A DNA stretch of 64,000 nucleotides from the NCBI RefSeq assembly GCF_000949135.2, contig NZ_JTAN02000021.1, forward strand, positions 744,001 to 808,000, read 5' to 3'. Below are positions 46,679 to 56,488 of the stretch, piece after piece. This DNA is from Burkholderia sp. USMB20 (lineage in GTDB: Bacteria; Pseudomonadota; Gammaproteobacteria; Burkholderiales; Burkholderiaceae). Under the pieces are notes generated by a model. That model was not told where the DNA came from. It saw nothing but the letters and a program-made list of their open reading frames with translations, and did not search any database. The translations under genes and the position numbers were made by a program. How positions within the stretch are numbered: position 1 is the first letter of the stretch; the number at the start of each line of letters is the position of its first letter.

Positions 46679-47607
46679 GACACGATGCCCCAGCCGAACG
46701 GATCGTCTTCCTCGATCAGCAGCGTCGCTTCCGCGCTCAGGTGCGCGCTGCCGCGGATCGTCGGCACGATGCCGCCGTCGGCCTGCGCATAGCTCGCCTG
46801 GAACACGCTGCCGATCACGCTCGCCTGCCGCCACACGACGCCCGGCTCGAGCTTGCCGTCGGCCGCGAGGCACGCGAGCTTCGCGCTCGTGCCGGTGCCG
46901 CACGGCGAGCGGTCGTACGCGTGGCCCGGGCACAGCACGAAGCTGCGGCTGTCGTGCTCGGGGTCGTCAGCGAACAGTTCGATATGGTCGATCTCGCCGC
47001 CATTCGCGCCGGTGATGCCCGCGCGCTCGAGCCCCGCGCGCACCGCGGACGAATAGGCGGTCAGCGCCGCAACGTTGTCGCCGGCCACGCGCTGGCCGTG
47101 ATCGCTGATCAGGAAGAACCAGTTGCCGCCCCACGCGATGTCGCCCTTCACGGGGCCGTAGCCCGGCACGTCGACATCGACGGCCTTCGCGTGGCGATAC
47201 GCGAGCACGTTGCGCACGCTGACCGACAGGTCGTCGTGCAGCGTCGCCTCGACGGTGCCGACCGGCGTTTCGATCCGGTGCACGCCCGGCTCGATGCGGC
47301 CCATGTGATGCAGCGTGCGCACGACGCCGATCGTGCCGTGCCCGCACATCCCGAGATAGCCGCTGTTGTTGAAGAAGATCACGCCGGCCGCCGCCTCCGG
47401 CGACACGGGATCGCACAGCAGCGCGCCGACCAGCACGTCGCTGCCGCGCGGCTCGAGAATGCACGCGGTGCGATAGCGATCGTGCTCGCGCGCGAGCACG
47501 TCGCGGCGCTCGGCCATCGTGCCGTTGCCGAGCGAGGGGAAACCGGACACGACGAGCCGCGTGGGTTCGCCGCCCGTGTGCGAATCGATGATCTGGATGC
47601 GCTTCAT
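46675..47607 (-). CDS. lhpA: 4-hydroxyproline 2-epimerase
   Basis: This 310-residue member of the proline racemase family has catalytic Cys88 (GMCGHGT) and Cys236 (RSPCGTG), at the same positions as in Pseudomonas aeruginosa hydroxyproline epimerase. The pair acts as base and acid, inverting carbon 2 of trans-4-hydroxy-L-proline to cis-4-hydroxy-D-proline. The start is the ATG at 47607 ([16 protein letters not shown]) or the adjacent one at 47610. It heads the leftward arm of the hydroxyproline region. Confidence 0.93.
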   Translation of the reverse strand: MKRIQIIDSHTGGEPTRLVVSGFPSLGNGTMAERRDVLAREHDRYRTACILEPRGSDVLVGALLCDPVSPEAAAGVIFFNNSGYLGMCGHGTIGVVRTLHHMGRIEPGVHRIETPVGTVEATLHDDLSVSVRNVLAYRHAKAVDVDVPGYGPVKGDIAWGGNWFFLISDHGQRVAGDNVAALTAYSSAVRAGLERAGITGANGGEIDHIELFADDPEHDSRSFVLCPGHAYDRSPCGTGTSAKLACLAADGKLEPGVVWRQASVIGSVFQASYAQADGGIVPTIRGSAHLSAEATLLIEEDDPFGWGIVS

Positions 47608-47689
47608 CATGAGCCGTCCGATGTGGGGAAAAGAGCATAGCTTCCTCCGTCGCGCGTCCGTCCGCTTGTGGCTTTTCGATAAGGACGGC

Positions 47690-47752
47690 GACGAAATCGG
47701 CACAGTGCGAAGCGCCCTTCGCGGCCCTTCCGGCCACTGTGCCGATTTCGTC
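47690..47752. promoter_or_regulatory. 18-bp perfect inverted repeat in the hydroxyproline control region
   Basis: GACGAAATCGGCACAGTG (47690-47707) and its exact reverse complement (47735-47752) flank 27 bp that hold a small CGAAG/CTTCG hairpin. It lies between the divergent epimerase and permease genes. It could be a pair of operator sites for one regulator or a transcribed hairpin. Confidence 0.75.
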
Positions 47753-48211
47753 ATTTTGCTCCGCGATCCGGCTCAAGCGTGATGGGTGTTTGCACGGCGA
47801 TACTGGTTGCACGTCGACACGCCTGTCGTCGACCGATACGAAGCAGGAGATTGCAGTGAGCCGAAACGCCATCCAGCGGACCGGAGTTTTCCCCGCCCTC
47901 AGCAACCGGTTCGCACCGGGCGCTTCCACCCCTTTCGACGCCGCGCACCGCGCCGGACGGAACCGGGCGAACCGCTGACCGATTTCCCCCCCGGCGGTGC
48001 AACGGCATCCCCCGTCGCATCGCCGCTTCCGGTCCGGCATGGCTCGCGCGGGCCGTTCGCTGCGGCGCCAACCCGCGCCGCGCATGAACGGCCCCCGGCC
48101 CGCGCCGGTCGCTCGAACCGGTCGCACGCCGGCCGGCAGGTGTTGCGCCGCTGCTCCGTCGGAGCGCGGCGCAAGCCACACCTGCACCGATATTTCCCAG
48201 GAGACAAACCC
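47753..48211. other. Long leader/intergenic stretch before the permease
   Basis: This 459-bp region is GC-rich and open in one frame joined to the permease, but the composition is Arg/Pro-rich and not protein-like. I see no gene. It ends in a CAGGAGA ribosome site for the permease. Confidence 0.35.
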
Positions 48212-49837
48212 ATGCCAGGCCAAGGCAACACCCACCCGTCCGTCCCGCTTTCCCGTTCCGTGCCCGCCGACGGCGGTCACGGCAAATTCAAGAAGCAGTT
48301 GTCGCTGACCGACCTGACGTTCATCGGCCTCGGCGCGATCTTCGGTTCGGGGTGGCTGTTCGCCGCGAGTCACGTGTCGACGATCGCCGGCCCGGCCGGC
48401 ATCTTCTCGTGGCTGCTCGGCGGCTTCGCGGTGCTCCTGCTCGGCATCGTCTACTGCGAGCTCGGCGCCGCGCTGCCGCGCGCGGGCGGCGTGGTCCGCT
48501 ACCCGGTGTTCTCGCACGGCCCGCTGCTCGGCTACCTGATGGGCTTCATCACGCTGATCGCGTTCTCGAGCCTGATCGCGATCGAAGTGGTCGCCGCGCG
48601 CCAATATGCGGCCGCGTGGTTTCCCGGTCTCACCAAGGCCGGCTCGAGCGACCCGACCACGCTCGGCTGGCTCGTGCAGGCCGCGCTGCTGTGCTTGTTC
48701 TTTTACCTGAACTATTCGAGCGTGAAGACGTTCGCGAAGGCGAACAACATCATCAGCATCTTCAAGTTCATCGTGCCGCTGTCGGTGATCGCGGTGCTGT
48801 TCACGTTCTTCAAGCCCGCCAACCTGACCATGCACGGCTTCGCGCCGTTCGGCATGCCGGGCATCGAGATGGCCGTGTCGGCCGGCGGCATCATCTTCGC
48901 GTACCTCGGCCTCACGCCGATCGTGTCGGTCGCGAGCGAAGTGCGCAATCCGCAGCGCACGATCCCGATCGCGCTGATCCTGTCGATCCTGCTGTCCACG
49001 CTGATCTACGTGCTGCTGCAGCTCGCCTTCATCGGCAGCATCCCGACCGACATGCTCGCCGCCGGCTGGCACGACGTGAGCAAGGCCTTCTCGCTGCCGT
49101 ACCGCGACATCGCGCTCGCACTCGGCGTGGGCTGGCTCGCGGTAATGGTGGTGGCCGACGCGATGATCTCGCCGAGCGGCTGCGGCAACATCTACATGAA
49201 CGCGACGCCGCGCGTCGTCTACGGCTGGGCGAAGACGGGCACGTTCTTCAAGGTGTTCACGCGTGTCGACGAAGCGTCGGGCATCCCGCGCGCGGGCCTG
49301 TGGCTCACGTTCGGCCTCGCGATCTTCTGGACCATGCCGTTCCCGTCGTGGGAAGCGCTGATCAACATCGTGTCGGCCGCGCTCGTGCTGAGCTACGCGG
49401 TCGCGCCCGTGTCGGTCGCCGCGCTGCGCCGCACCGCGCCCGGCCTGCCGCGGCCGTTCCGCGCGGTGGCGTTCGGCATCACCGGCCCCGCGTCGTTCGT
49501 GATCGCCGCGCTGATCGTCTACTGGTCGGGCTGGAGCACGGTGTCCTGGCTGCTCGGCCTGCAGATCGTGATGTTCGTGATCTATCTCGCGTGCCGCCGC
49601 TGGGTGCCGACCGCGCACCTGAGCATCGCCGAACAGGTGCGCTCGTCCGCGTGGCTGATCGCGTTCTACGCGGCCATGATCGTGCTGTCGTACTTCGGCG
49701 GTTTCGGCGGCACGGGCCAGCTCGCGCATCCGTACGACACGGTCGTCGTCGCGGCCGTCGCGCTCGTGATCTTCTACTGGGGCGCCAACACCGGCATCCG
49801 TTCCGACAAGCTGCAGCTCGAAGACGACGAAGACTGA
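48212..49837 (+). CDS. APC-family amino-acid permease
   Basis: This 541-residue membrane protein has the APC start ([34 protein letters not shown]) with the conserved Gly-rich TM1, [29 protein letters not shown], and roughly 12-14 segments. In its setting beside the epimerase and the semialdehyde dehydrogenase it is a good candidate for hydroxyproline uptake; that is inference from position. The ATG at 48212 follows CAGGAGACA. It is the first gene of the rightward arm. Confidence 0.85.
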   Translation: MPGQGNTHPSVPLSRSVPADGGHGKFKKQLSLTDLTFIGLGAIFGSGWLFAASHVSTIAGPAGIFSWLLGGFAVLLLGIVYCELGAALPRAGGVVRYPVFSHGPLLGYLMGFITLIAFSSLIAIEVVAARQYAAAWFPGLTKAGSSDPTTLGWLVQAALLCLFFYLNYSSVKTFAKANNIISIFKFIVPLSVIAVLFTFFKPANLTMHGFAPFGMPGIEMAVSAGGIIFAYLGLTPIVSVASEVRNPQRTIPIALILSILLSTLIYVLLQLAFIGSIPTDMLAAGWHDVSKAFSLPYRDIALALGVGWLAVMVVADAMISPSGCGNIYMNATPRVVYGWAKTGTFFKVFTRVDEASGIPRAGLWLTFGLAIFWTMPFPSWEALINIVSAALVLSYAVAPVSVAALRRTAPGLPRPFRAVAFGITGPASFVIAALIVYWSGWSTVSWLLGLQIVMFVIYLACRRWVPTAHLSIAEQVRSSAWLIAFYAAMIVLSYFGGFGGTGQLAHPYDTVVVAAVALVIFYWGANTGIRSDKLQLEDDED

Positions 49838-49908
49838 CGCACCCGCTTTCCCCTTTCCACTCCGGCCGGGCGCATCACGTCCGGCCCCGCATTTTCCGAG
49901 GAAGAACC

Positions 49909-51501
49909 ATGCAACTCACAGGTCAGCTCCTGATCGGCCAGTCGGCCGTCGCCGGACAGAACGGCACCCTTCACGCGATCGCCGCCGCGACCGGCGAACC
50001 GCTCGAGCCCGCGTTCGGCGGCGCGAGCCTGCACGACCTGGAGACGGCCTGCGCGCTCGCCGACGAAGCCTTCGACACGTATCGCGAAACGGGCCCCGAG
50101 CAACGCGCCGCGTTTCTCGACGCGATCGGCCGCAACATCATGGCGCTCGGCGACGACCTGATCGAGCGCTGCGTCACCGAAACGGGGCTGCCGCGCGCAC
50201 GCATCGAAGGCGAACGCGGCCGCACGGTCGGCCAGCTCGCGCTGTTCGCGTCGCTCGTGCGCGACGGCGGCTACGTCGATGCGCGCATCGACCCGGCCCG
50301 TCCGGACCGCAAGCCGCTGCCGCGCGTCGACCTGCGCCTGCGCAACGTCGCGATCGGGCCGGTCGCCGTGTTCGGCGCGTCGAACTTCCCGCTCGCGTTC
50401 TCGGTCGCGGGCGGCGATACGGCATCGGCACTCGCGGCCGGCTGCCCGGTGATCGTCAAGGCGCACTCCGCGCACCCGGGCACGTCCGAGCTCGTCGGCC
50501 GTGCGATCCAGCAGGCCGTGCGCGAATGCGGGCTGCCGGCCGGCGTGTTCTCGCTGCTGTTCGACGCGTCGCGTGAAATCGGCCAGGCGCTCGTCGCCGA
50601 TCCGCGCATCAAGGCCGTCGGCTTCACCGGCTCGCGCCGCGGCGGCGTCGCGCTGATGAACATCGCGGCCGCGCGCCACGAGCCGATTCCGGTCTATGCG
50701 GAAATGAGCTCGATCAATCCGGTGCTGCTGTTCCCGGCCGCGCTCGACGCGCGCCACGACACGATCGCGCCGCAATTCGTCGCGTCGCTCGCGCTCGGCG
50801 CCGGCCAGTTCTGCACGAACCCGGGGCTCGTGCTCGCGGTCGACGGCCCCGCGCTGCGCGCGTTCGAAGCCGCGGCGGCCACCGCCGTGCAGGCAACCGC
50901 CGCGCAGACGATGCTGACGCCGCACATCCACGCGAGCTATGCACAAGGCGTGGCCACCCTGCGCGCGCACGACGCGGTCGAGTTGCTCGCGGAAGGCGTG
51001 GAAGGCGGCCGCTACCAGGCGCGCGCGGCGCTGTTCGCGACGTCGGCGGACGCGTTCATCGCCCACCCCGAACTGCGCGACGAAGTGTTCGGCCCCGCGT
51101 CGCTGATCGTGCGCTGCCCGGATGCCGACACGCTGCACCGCGTGCTGAAGTCGCTCGAAGGCCAGCTGACGATCGCCGCGCATCTCGCCGACGGCGACGC
51201 CGCGCTGTTCGCCGCGCTGCGCCCGACGCTCGAGCGCAAGGCCGGCCGCATTCTCGTCAACGGCTTCGGCACGGGCGTCGAGGTCGGTCATGCGATGGTG
51301 CACGGCGGCCCGTTCCCGGCCACGTCCGACACGCGCACCACGTCGGTCGGCGCACGCGCGATCGAGCGCTTCCTGCGCCCCGTGTCGTACCAGGACGTGC
51401 CGGACGCGCTGCTGCCCGACGCCATCCGCAACGGCAACCCGCTGAACGTGCCGCAACGCATCGACGGCGTGCCCGCGCCGCGGGAAGCGCGCGATGTCTG
51501 A
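49909..51501 (+). CDS. 2,5-dioxovalerate (alpha-ketoglutarate semialdehyde) dehydrogenase
   Basis: This 530-residue aldehyde dehydrogenase has its catalytic Cys302 in [10 protein letters not shown] and the general-base Glu in [10 protein letters not shown]. The [33 protein letters not shown] segment binds NAD(P). The length and the GFTGSRRGG motif are those of the KGSA dehydrogenase type. It oxidises alpha-ketoglutarate semialdehyde, the product of hydroxyproline breakdown, to 2-oxoglutarate. It overlaps the next gene by 8 bases. Confidence 0.9.
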   Translation: MQLTGQLLIGQSAVAGQNGTLHAIAAATGEPLEPAFGGASLHDLETACALADEAFDTYRETGPEQRAAFLDAIGRNIMALGDDLIERCVTETGLPRARIEGERGRTVGQLALFASLVRDGGYVDARIDPARPDRKPLPRVDLRLRNVAIGPVAVFGASNFPLAFSVAGGDTASALAAGCPVIVKAHSAHPGTSELVGRAIQQAVRECGLPAGVFSLLFDASREIGQALVADPRIKAVGFTGSRRGGVALMNIAAARHEPIPVYAEMSSINPVLLFPAALDARHDTIAPQFVASLALGAGQFCTNPGLVLAVDGPALRAFEAAAATAVQATAAQTMLTPHIHASYAQGVATLRAHDAVELLAEGVEGGRYQARAALFATSADAFIAHPELRDEVFGPASLIVRCPDADTLHRVLKSLEGQLTIAAHLADGDAALFAALRPTLERKAGRILVNGFGTGVEVGHAMVHGGPFPATSDTRTTSVGARAIERFLRPVSYQDVPDALLPDAIRNGNPLNVPQRIDGVPAPREARDV

Positions 51502-52516
51502 GCCGCTCGCCGAAGTCGTCCTGTCGCTCGACGAGGTGCACGCACTCGCGCTGCGGGTGCTGACGCACCACGGGATGTCCGCTGCGCACGCGCAGGCGAT
51601 CGCCAGCGTGATCACGCAGGGCCAGCGCGACGAGTGCCACTCGCACGGCGTGTACCGGCTGCTCGTGTGCGTGCGCTCGCTGAAGAAAGGCAAGGTCGAT
51701 CCGCAGGCCGTGCCGACGCTGCGCCGGCTGTCGTCGTCGATCGTCTCGGTCGACGCGCATCGCGGCTTCTCGCTGCTGAGCTTCGAGACCGGCCTGCCGG
51801 TGCTCGTCGAGATGGCGAAGCAGCACGGGATCGCCGCGATGACGATCAACCGCTGCTACCACTTCTCGGCGCTGTGGCCCGAGGTCGAGGCGATCGCCGC
51901 CGAGGGGCTGGCCGGCATCGCGATGAACCCGAGCCACAGCTGGGTCGCGCCGGAAGGCGGCCGCGAACCGGTGTTCGGCACGAACCCGATCGCATTCGCG
52001 TGGCCGCGCCCGGACGGCGTGCCGTTCGTGTTCGACTTCGCGACCAGCGCGATCGCGCGCGGCGACATCGAGCTGCATGCGAAACAGGGCAAGGCGATCC
52101 CGCCGCACTGGGCGATCGACGCCGACGGTCAGCCGACCACCGACCCGAAGGCCGCGCTGCAGGGCGCGATGCGTACCTTCGGCGGCCACAAGGGCTCGGC
52201 GCTCGCGGCGATGGTCGAACTGCTCGGCGGCGCGCTGATCGGCGACATGACGAGCCAGGAGTCGATGGATTTCGACGAAGGCGTCGGCGCGACGCCGTGC
52301 CACGGCGAACTCGTGATCGCGTTCGACCCGAAGGTGTTCCTCGGCGACGAGCTCGACGCGGGCCTCGCGCGCGGCGAGCGGATGTTCGCGTCGATCACCG
52401 GGCAAGGCGCGCGGCTGCCGTCGCAACGGCGCTTCGATGCCCGCGCGCGCAGCATCGCGCACGGCGTGCGGATTCCGCAGGCGCTGTACGACGAAATCCT
52501 GACGCTGCTCGACTGA
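51494..52516 (+). CDS. Ldh-family cyclic imine reductase (DpkA-like)
   Basis: This 340-residue member of the malate/L-lactate dehydrogenase-2 family has the catalytic region [32 protein letters not shown], the [10 protein letters not shown] nucleotide-binding loop, [21 protein letters not shown] and [18 protein letters not shown]. DpkA-type enzymes reduce delta-1-pyrroline- or piperideine-2-carboxylate to L-proline or L-pipecolate with NADPH. Next to the hydroxyproline genes a pyrroline-2-carboxylate substrate is plausible. The 8-base overlap with the dehydrogenase gene shows shared transcription. Confidence 0.82.
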   Translation: MSEPLAEVVLSLDEVHALALRVLTHHGMSAAHAQAIASVITQGQRDECHSHGVYRLLVCVRSLKKGKVDPQAVPTLRRLSSSIVSVDAHRGFSLLSFETGLPVLVEMAKQHGIAAMTINRCYHFSALWPEVEAIAAEGLAGIAMNPSHSWVAPEGGREPVFGTNPIAFAWPRPDGVPFVFDFATSAIARGDIELHAKQGKAIPPHWAIDADGQPTTDPKAALQGAMRTFGGHKGSALAAMVELLGGALIGDMTSQESMDFDEGVGATPCHGELVIAFDPKVFLGDELDAGLARGERMFASITGQGARLPSQRRFDARARSIAHGVRIPQALYDEILTLLD

Positions 52517-52841
52517 CGCGCGATCGGCGGGTACGGCGCACGGCTTTATCGTCGACAGAACGGGCGATGACGCCGCCGCCCGGCTCCGCCGGCGATGGCC
52601 GGCGTCCGCCTTCGTGCCTGGTGCGCCCGGTTCGCCTTCACGCTCGGCGCACCGAGGCGCTGTCCGGCGCACCACGCCACCCGTGCCCTCGCCCGCGTCC
52701 GCGGGCGCCGCACGCCCGGCGGCTGTGGGATAATCGCCGAGTTTGCCCAGGGCGCAGCTCAAGAGGTTGTTCGCACGGGCGCGCGAGAGGCCTTTATTCC
52801 CGTGCCTCCACCCTTTTCCGCGATATTTCTTCAGCCATACC
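52517..52841 (+). promoter_or_regulatory. ilvD upstream region with promoter
   Basis: No gene is seen here. A good -10, GATAAT (52729-52734), preceded by TGTGG, lies about 110 bp before the ilvD start; the -35 is weak. The resulting leader of about 100 nt shows no leader-peptide codon run or obvious riboswitch. Confidence 0.5.
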
Positions 52842-54701
52842 ATGCCCACATACCGTTCCAAAACTTCCACCGCCGGCCGCAACATGGCAGGTGCGCGCTC
52901 GCTGTGGCGCGCCACCGGCATGAAAGACGACGATTTCTCGAAGCCGATCATCGCGGTCGTCAACTCGTTCACGCAGTTCGTGCCCGGGCACGTGCACCTG
53001 AAGGATCTCGGCCAGCTCGTCGCGCGCGAGATCGAGGCCGCCGGCGGCGTCGCGAAGGAATTCAACACGATCGCGGTCGACGACGGCATCGCGATGGGCC
53101 ATGACGGCATGCTCTACTCGCTGCCGAGCCGCGACATCATCGCCGACTCGGTCGAATACATGGTGAACGCGCACTGCGCGGACGCGATGGTCTGCATCTC
53201 GAACTGCGACAAGATCACGCCGGGGATGCTGATGGCCGCGATGCGCCTGAACATCCCGGTGATCTTCGTGTCGGGCGGCCCGATGGAAGCCGGCAAGACG
53301 CGCCTCGCGAACCCGGTCACCAAGGCCATCGAACTGAAGAAGCTCGACCTCGTCGACGCGATGGTGATCGCGGCCGACCAGTCGTATTCGGATGCCGACG
53401 TCGCCGAAGTCGAACGCTCGGCGTGCCCGACCTGCGGTTCGTGCTCGGGCATGTTCACCGCGAACTCGATGAACTGCCTGACCGAAGCGCTCGGCCTGTC
53501 GCTGCCCGGCAACGGCACGGTCGTCGCGACGCACGCCGATCGCGAGCAGCTGTTCAAGCGCGCCGGCCGCCGCATCGTCGAGCTGACCCGCCAGCACTAC
53601 GAGCAGGACGACCTGCGCGTGCTGCCGCGCTCGGTCGGCTTCAAGGCGTTCGAGAACGCGATGACGCTCGACATTGCGATGGGCGGTTCGACCAACACGA
53701 TCCTGCACCTGCTGGCGATCGCGCAGGAAGCCGGCATCGACTTCACGATGAAGGACATCGATCGCCTGTCGCGCAGCGTGCCGCAGCTGTGCAAGGTCGC
53801 GCCGAACACGAACAAGTACCACATCGAGGACGTGCACCGCGCCGGCGGCATCATGGCGATCCTCGGCGAGCTCGACCGCGCCGGCAAGCTGCACACCGAC
53901 GTGCCGACCGTGCACGCGCCGTCGCTGAAGGACGCGCTCGACCAGTGGGACATCGTCCGTACCGAAGACGAAGCGGTCCGCACGTTCTACCTGGCCGGCC
54001 CGGCCGGGATCCCGACGCAGGTCGCGTTCAGCCAGGACACGCGCTGGCCGAGCCTCGACCTCGACCGCGCCGAAGGCTGCATCCGCTCGTACGAGCATGC
54101 GTTCTCGAAGGAAGGCGGCCTCGCCGTGCTGACCGGCAACATCGCGCTCGACGGCTGCGTGGTGAAGACGGCCGGCGTCGATGAAAGCATCCTCGTGTTC
54201 GAGGGCTCGGCCCACGTGACCGAGTCGCAGGACGAAGCGGTCGAGAACATCCTGAACGACAAGGTCAAGGCCGGCGACGTCGTGATCGTCCGCTACGAAG
54301 GCCCGAAGGGCGGCCCCGGCATGCAGGAAATGCTGTACCCGACGAGCTACATCAAGTCGAAGGGCCTCGGCAAGGCATGCGCGCTGCTGACCGACGGCCG
54401 CTTCTCGGGCGGCACGTCGGGCCTGTCGATCGGTCACTGCTCGCCGGAAGCGGCGGCGGGCGGCGCGATCGGCCTCGTGCGCGACGGCGACAAGATCCGC
54501 ATCGACATCCCGAACCGCACGATCGACGTGCTCGTTTCGGACGAGGAACTCGCACGGCGCCGCGAGGAGCAGAACGCGAAGGGCTGGAAACCGGCGCAAC
54601 CGCGCCCGCGCAAGGTGTCCGCGGCGCTGAAGGCCTATGCGAAGCTGGTGATGTCGGCCGACAAGGGCGCCGTGCGCGACCTGTCGCTGCTCGACGACTG
54701 A
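52842..54701 (+). CDS. ilvD: Dihydroxy-acid dehydratase
   Basis: This 619-residue enzyme has the Fe-S ligands and active site of Ilv[11 protein letters not shown], then [34 protein letters not shown], and [19 protein letters not shown], whose Ser is the catalytic base. The length matches the E. coli enzyme (616). It dehydrates 2,3-dihydroxy acids to 2-oxo acids in valine, leucine and isoleucine synthesis. The ATG at 52842 ([19 protein letters not shown]) is the conserved start; the 33 codons upstream are leader. It is monocistronic with a clear terminator. Confidence 0.97.
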   Translation: MPTYRSKTSTAGRNMAGARSLWRATGMKDDDFSKPIIAVVNSFTQFVPGHVHLKDLGQLVAREIEAAGGVAKEFNTIAVDDGIAMGHDGMLYSLPSRDIIADSVEYMVNAHCADAMVCISNCDKITPGMLMAAMRLNIPVIFVSGGPMEAGKTRLANPVTKAIELKKLDLVDAMVIAADQSYSDADVAEVERSACPTCGSCSGMFTANSMNCLTEALGLSLPGNGTVVATHADREQLFKRAGRRIVELTRQHYEQDDLRVLPRSVGFKAFENAMTLDIAMGGSTNTILHLLAIAQEAGIDFTMKDIDRLSRSVPQLCKVAPNTNKYHIEDVHRAGGIMAILGELDRAGKLHTDVPTVHAPSLKDALDQWDIVRTEDEAVRTFYLAGPAGIPTQVAFSQDTRWPSLDLDRAEGCIRSYEHAFSKEGGLAVLTGNIALDGCVVKTAGVDESILVFEGSAHVTESQDEAVENILNDKVKAGDVVIVRYEGPKGGPGMQEMLYPTSYIKSKGLGKACALLTDGRFSGGTSGLSIGHCSPEAAAGGAIGLVRDGDKIRIDIPNRTIDVLVSDEELARRREEQNAKGWKPAQPRPRKVSAALKAYAKLVMSADKGAVRDLSLLDD

Positions 54702-54781
54702 CGCGCGCGGCGGGCCGTACGACGGGCCCGACCGCGTCGATCGGGAGCCGCTCTCCGGAGCGGCATCGGACTGCTGACGAA

Positions 54782-54816
54782 CCCCACGTTTTTCGGAGCG
54801 TGGGGTTTCGTTTTTT
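54782..54816 (+). terminator. Intrinsic terminator of ilvD
   Basis: CCCCACG (54782-54788) pairs with CGTGGGG (54799-54805), followed by TTTCGTTTTTT. A classic rightward terminator 80 bp after the ilvD stop. Confidence 0.85.
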
Positions 54817-54911
54817 CAGGAACAGGCTTGCAGGGGCGCGATGAGCGAGCCGACCGATCCGTTTTTCGTCCGGCGCAGGCCAAGGGCCGCGACCCCGCTG
54901 CCGTCGGCCGG

Positions 54912-55712
54912 TCAACGGCGAAACTCGTCGCTGCTGCCTCCACCCCCGCCACCGCCGTGGTTCCCGCCGCCGTTTCCGCCGCCCTGCGGCCGTGCGCCGC
55001 CGTAACCTCCACCACCCTGATGCGTCGGCGGCACCATCATCCGGGCCGCGCCACCGCTCGGTGCGGGCGGTGACGATTGCGGCGGGGGCGCCGACTGACG
55101 GGCAGCCGCGCCAGGCATCGGCGCGGGCGCGGGTGCGGCCTGCGGCGCCGGCGCGCGGTTCGGGCCGTTCCAGCCGCCGCGCGTGGCCGACGGCCGTGCA
55201 TCATGCCGCTCGGACGGCTCGCCGCCCGGCGCGCGCTGAACCGGCCCGCCCGGCTGCGGGCGCCCGTAGGCCGGCGGCATCCCGCCGGGGCCGATGCGCG
55301 GCTCGGCACGATGCTCCCAGCGCTCGCGATCGTGAAACCACGGCCGGTGGCGGTAATAGCGGTCCCAGTACGCGCCGATCGCGAACCCGGTCACCGGCAC
55401 GCCGATGATCGCGCCGTATTCGAGCAACGGCACGTAATTGCCCTGGTACGGATAGTCGAGCTGCTCCGCGTCGATCCAGCCGCGCACGCCCGGCAGCGCG
55501 ACGTCGCACCACGAGTAGTCGCTGAGGCAGCCGAACACGTCCAGCGCGGTGCCGGGCGGAATCTGCGCGACGACCGGATAATCGGGCGCCGGCCCCGCAT
55601 AGATTTCGGCCCCGGAATTCGTATAGGCGCTGCTTTGCGCGTCGGCGAGGCCCGGTATCGCGGCGACACCGAACAGGACGACGCACAGACTTCGGATGAT
55701 CGTGTTGCTCAT
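54912..55712 (-). CDS. Secreted SH3-domain protein with Gly-rich tail
   Basis: This 266-residue protein has a signal peptide (hydrophobic LCVVLFGVAAIPGLADA, cleavage before QSS). A bacterial SH3-type domain follows (about residues 28-88: AEIYAGPAPDYPVVAQIPPGTALDVFGCLSDYSWCDVALPGVRGWIDAEQL). A short YWDRYYRHRPW region comes next, then a disordered Pro/Ala/Gly-rich tail ending in poly-Gly and DEFRR. It should be periplasmic, perhaps wall-associated. No partner is known. It lies just downstream of the Gly/His-tailed lipoprotein gene. Confidence 0.8.
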   Translation of the reverse strand: MSNTIIRSLCVVLFGVAAIPGLADAQSSAYTNSGAEIYAGPAPDYPVVAQIPPGTALDVFGCLSDYSWCDVALPGVRGWIDAEQLDYPYQGNYVPLLEYGAIIGVPVTGFAIGAYWDRYYRHRPWFHDRERWEHRAEPRIGPGGMPPAYGRPQPGGPVQRAPGGEPSERHDARPSATRGGWNGPNRAPAPQAAPAPAPMPGAAARQSAPPPQSSPPAPSGGAARMMVPPTHQGGGGYGGARPQGGGNGGGNHGGGGGGGSSDEFRR

Positions 55713-55745
55713 GTTGCTCTCCCGCGCGGTGCCGCCACGCGTCGG

Positions 55746-56180
55746 TCAGTGTCGATGGCCCCCGCCCCAATGCCCGCCTCCCCAGTGGCCGCCGCCCCAG
55801 GGACGGCGCCAGTACCCGCCGCGGTAGCCGCCGCCCCAATGCCCCCAGAAGCCGAGGCCGATCGTGACGGGCGGCCCGTACCAGCCCGGGTAATACGCGG
55901 GATAGTAAGCCGGGTAAGGCACATAGACCGGCGCGGCATATACCGGAGCCGGCGCGTCGGCGTAATCGTCCGCCGGCGGCGGCACGGCCGGCACCGCGGG
56001 TGTCGACGGGACGACCGGCCCGGCATTTGCCGGCGCTGCCGGGAGTTCGCGCTGCGACACCGTGGCAGGCACGGGTGCGTAATACGGCGCGTAGCCGTAC
56101 GGGCTCGTGTAATAACAACCGCTCAGCGCGAGCATGGCCAGCGCCATGACGGCAGGCCTCGCGGCGGAAATCGGGTTCAT
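55746..56180 (-). CDS. Small lipoprotein with Tyr/Pro core and Gly-His-rich tail
   Basis: This 144-residue protein has a lipoprotein signal (MALAMLALSGC, lipobox LSGC at about residue 22), a Tyr/Pro/Ala-rich stretch (YPAYYPAYYPGWYGPPVTIG), and a tail of repeated GGGHW units ending in HRH. It is low in complexity after the signal, so homology is hard to judge. The His/Gly tail might bind metal. It is 33 bp upstream of the SH3 gene and probably co-transcribed with it. Confidence 0.75.
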   Translation of the reverse strand: MNPISAARPAVMALAMLALSGCYYTSPYGYAPYYAPVPATVSQRELPAAPANAGPVVPSTPAVPAVPPPADDYADAPAPVYAAPVYVPYPAYYPAYYPGWYGPPVTIGLGFWGHWGGGYRGGYWRRPWGGGHWGGGHWGGGHRH

Positions 56181-56488
56181 TTCATGCTCCGAAGGAATCC
56201 GCGCGTCGCTGCGTGGCGCGCGCCTGACTCTAGCTTACGTCCCCCGCATATTTCTGCGGGTTTGATCCGTTACTTTTTGTTTCCACGGGTCGAATCCAGG
56301 TCGCAACCGGGCGGGCATGCCGCATGCTCGCGCGTCAGCCGCGCCGACGTTGAAGTTGACGCAAATGCCCTCAACTTGAACATCGAGTCAGGCTGGCCGG
56401 CGCGGACGGGCGTTCGCGGCCTCCGGGAGCCTGAAACCCGCGGACTTCGGCCCGCCCAGACAGGAACGCGGCTCACGCCGCCATCGAC
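56181..56488. promoter_or_regulatory. Divergent gap before the sigma-70 paralogue
   Basis: AAGTTGA (56353-56359) and TCAACTT (56371-56377) form a 25-bp dyad within TTGAAGTTGA...TCAACTTGAA. A small hairpin (CCCGCA/TGCGGG, 56243-56260) lies in the leader of the lipoprotein gene. No further gene is seen. Confidence 0.4.

Noticed and set aside
47786-48211. N-terminal extension of the permease
   Set aside because: It is Arg/Pro-rich and hydrophilic; the APC start and ribosome site are at 48212.
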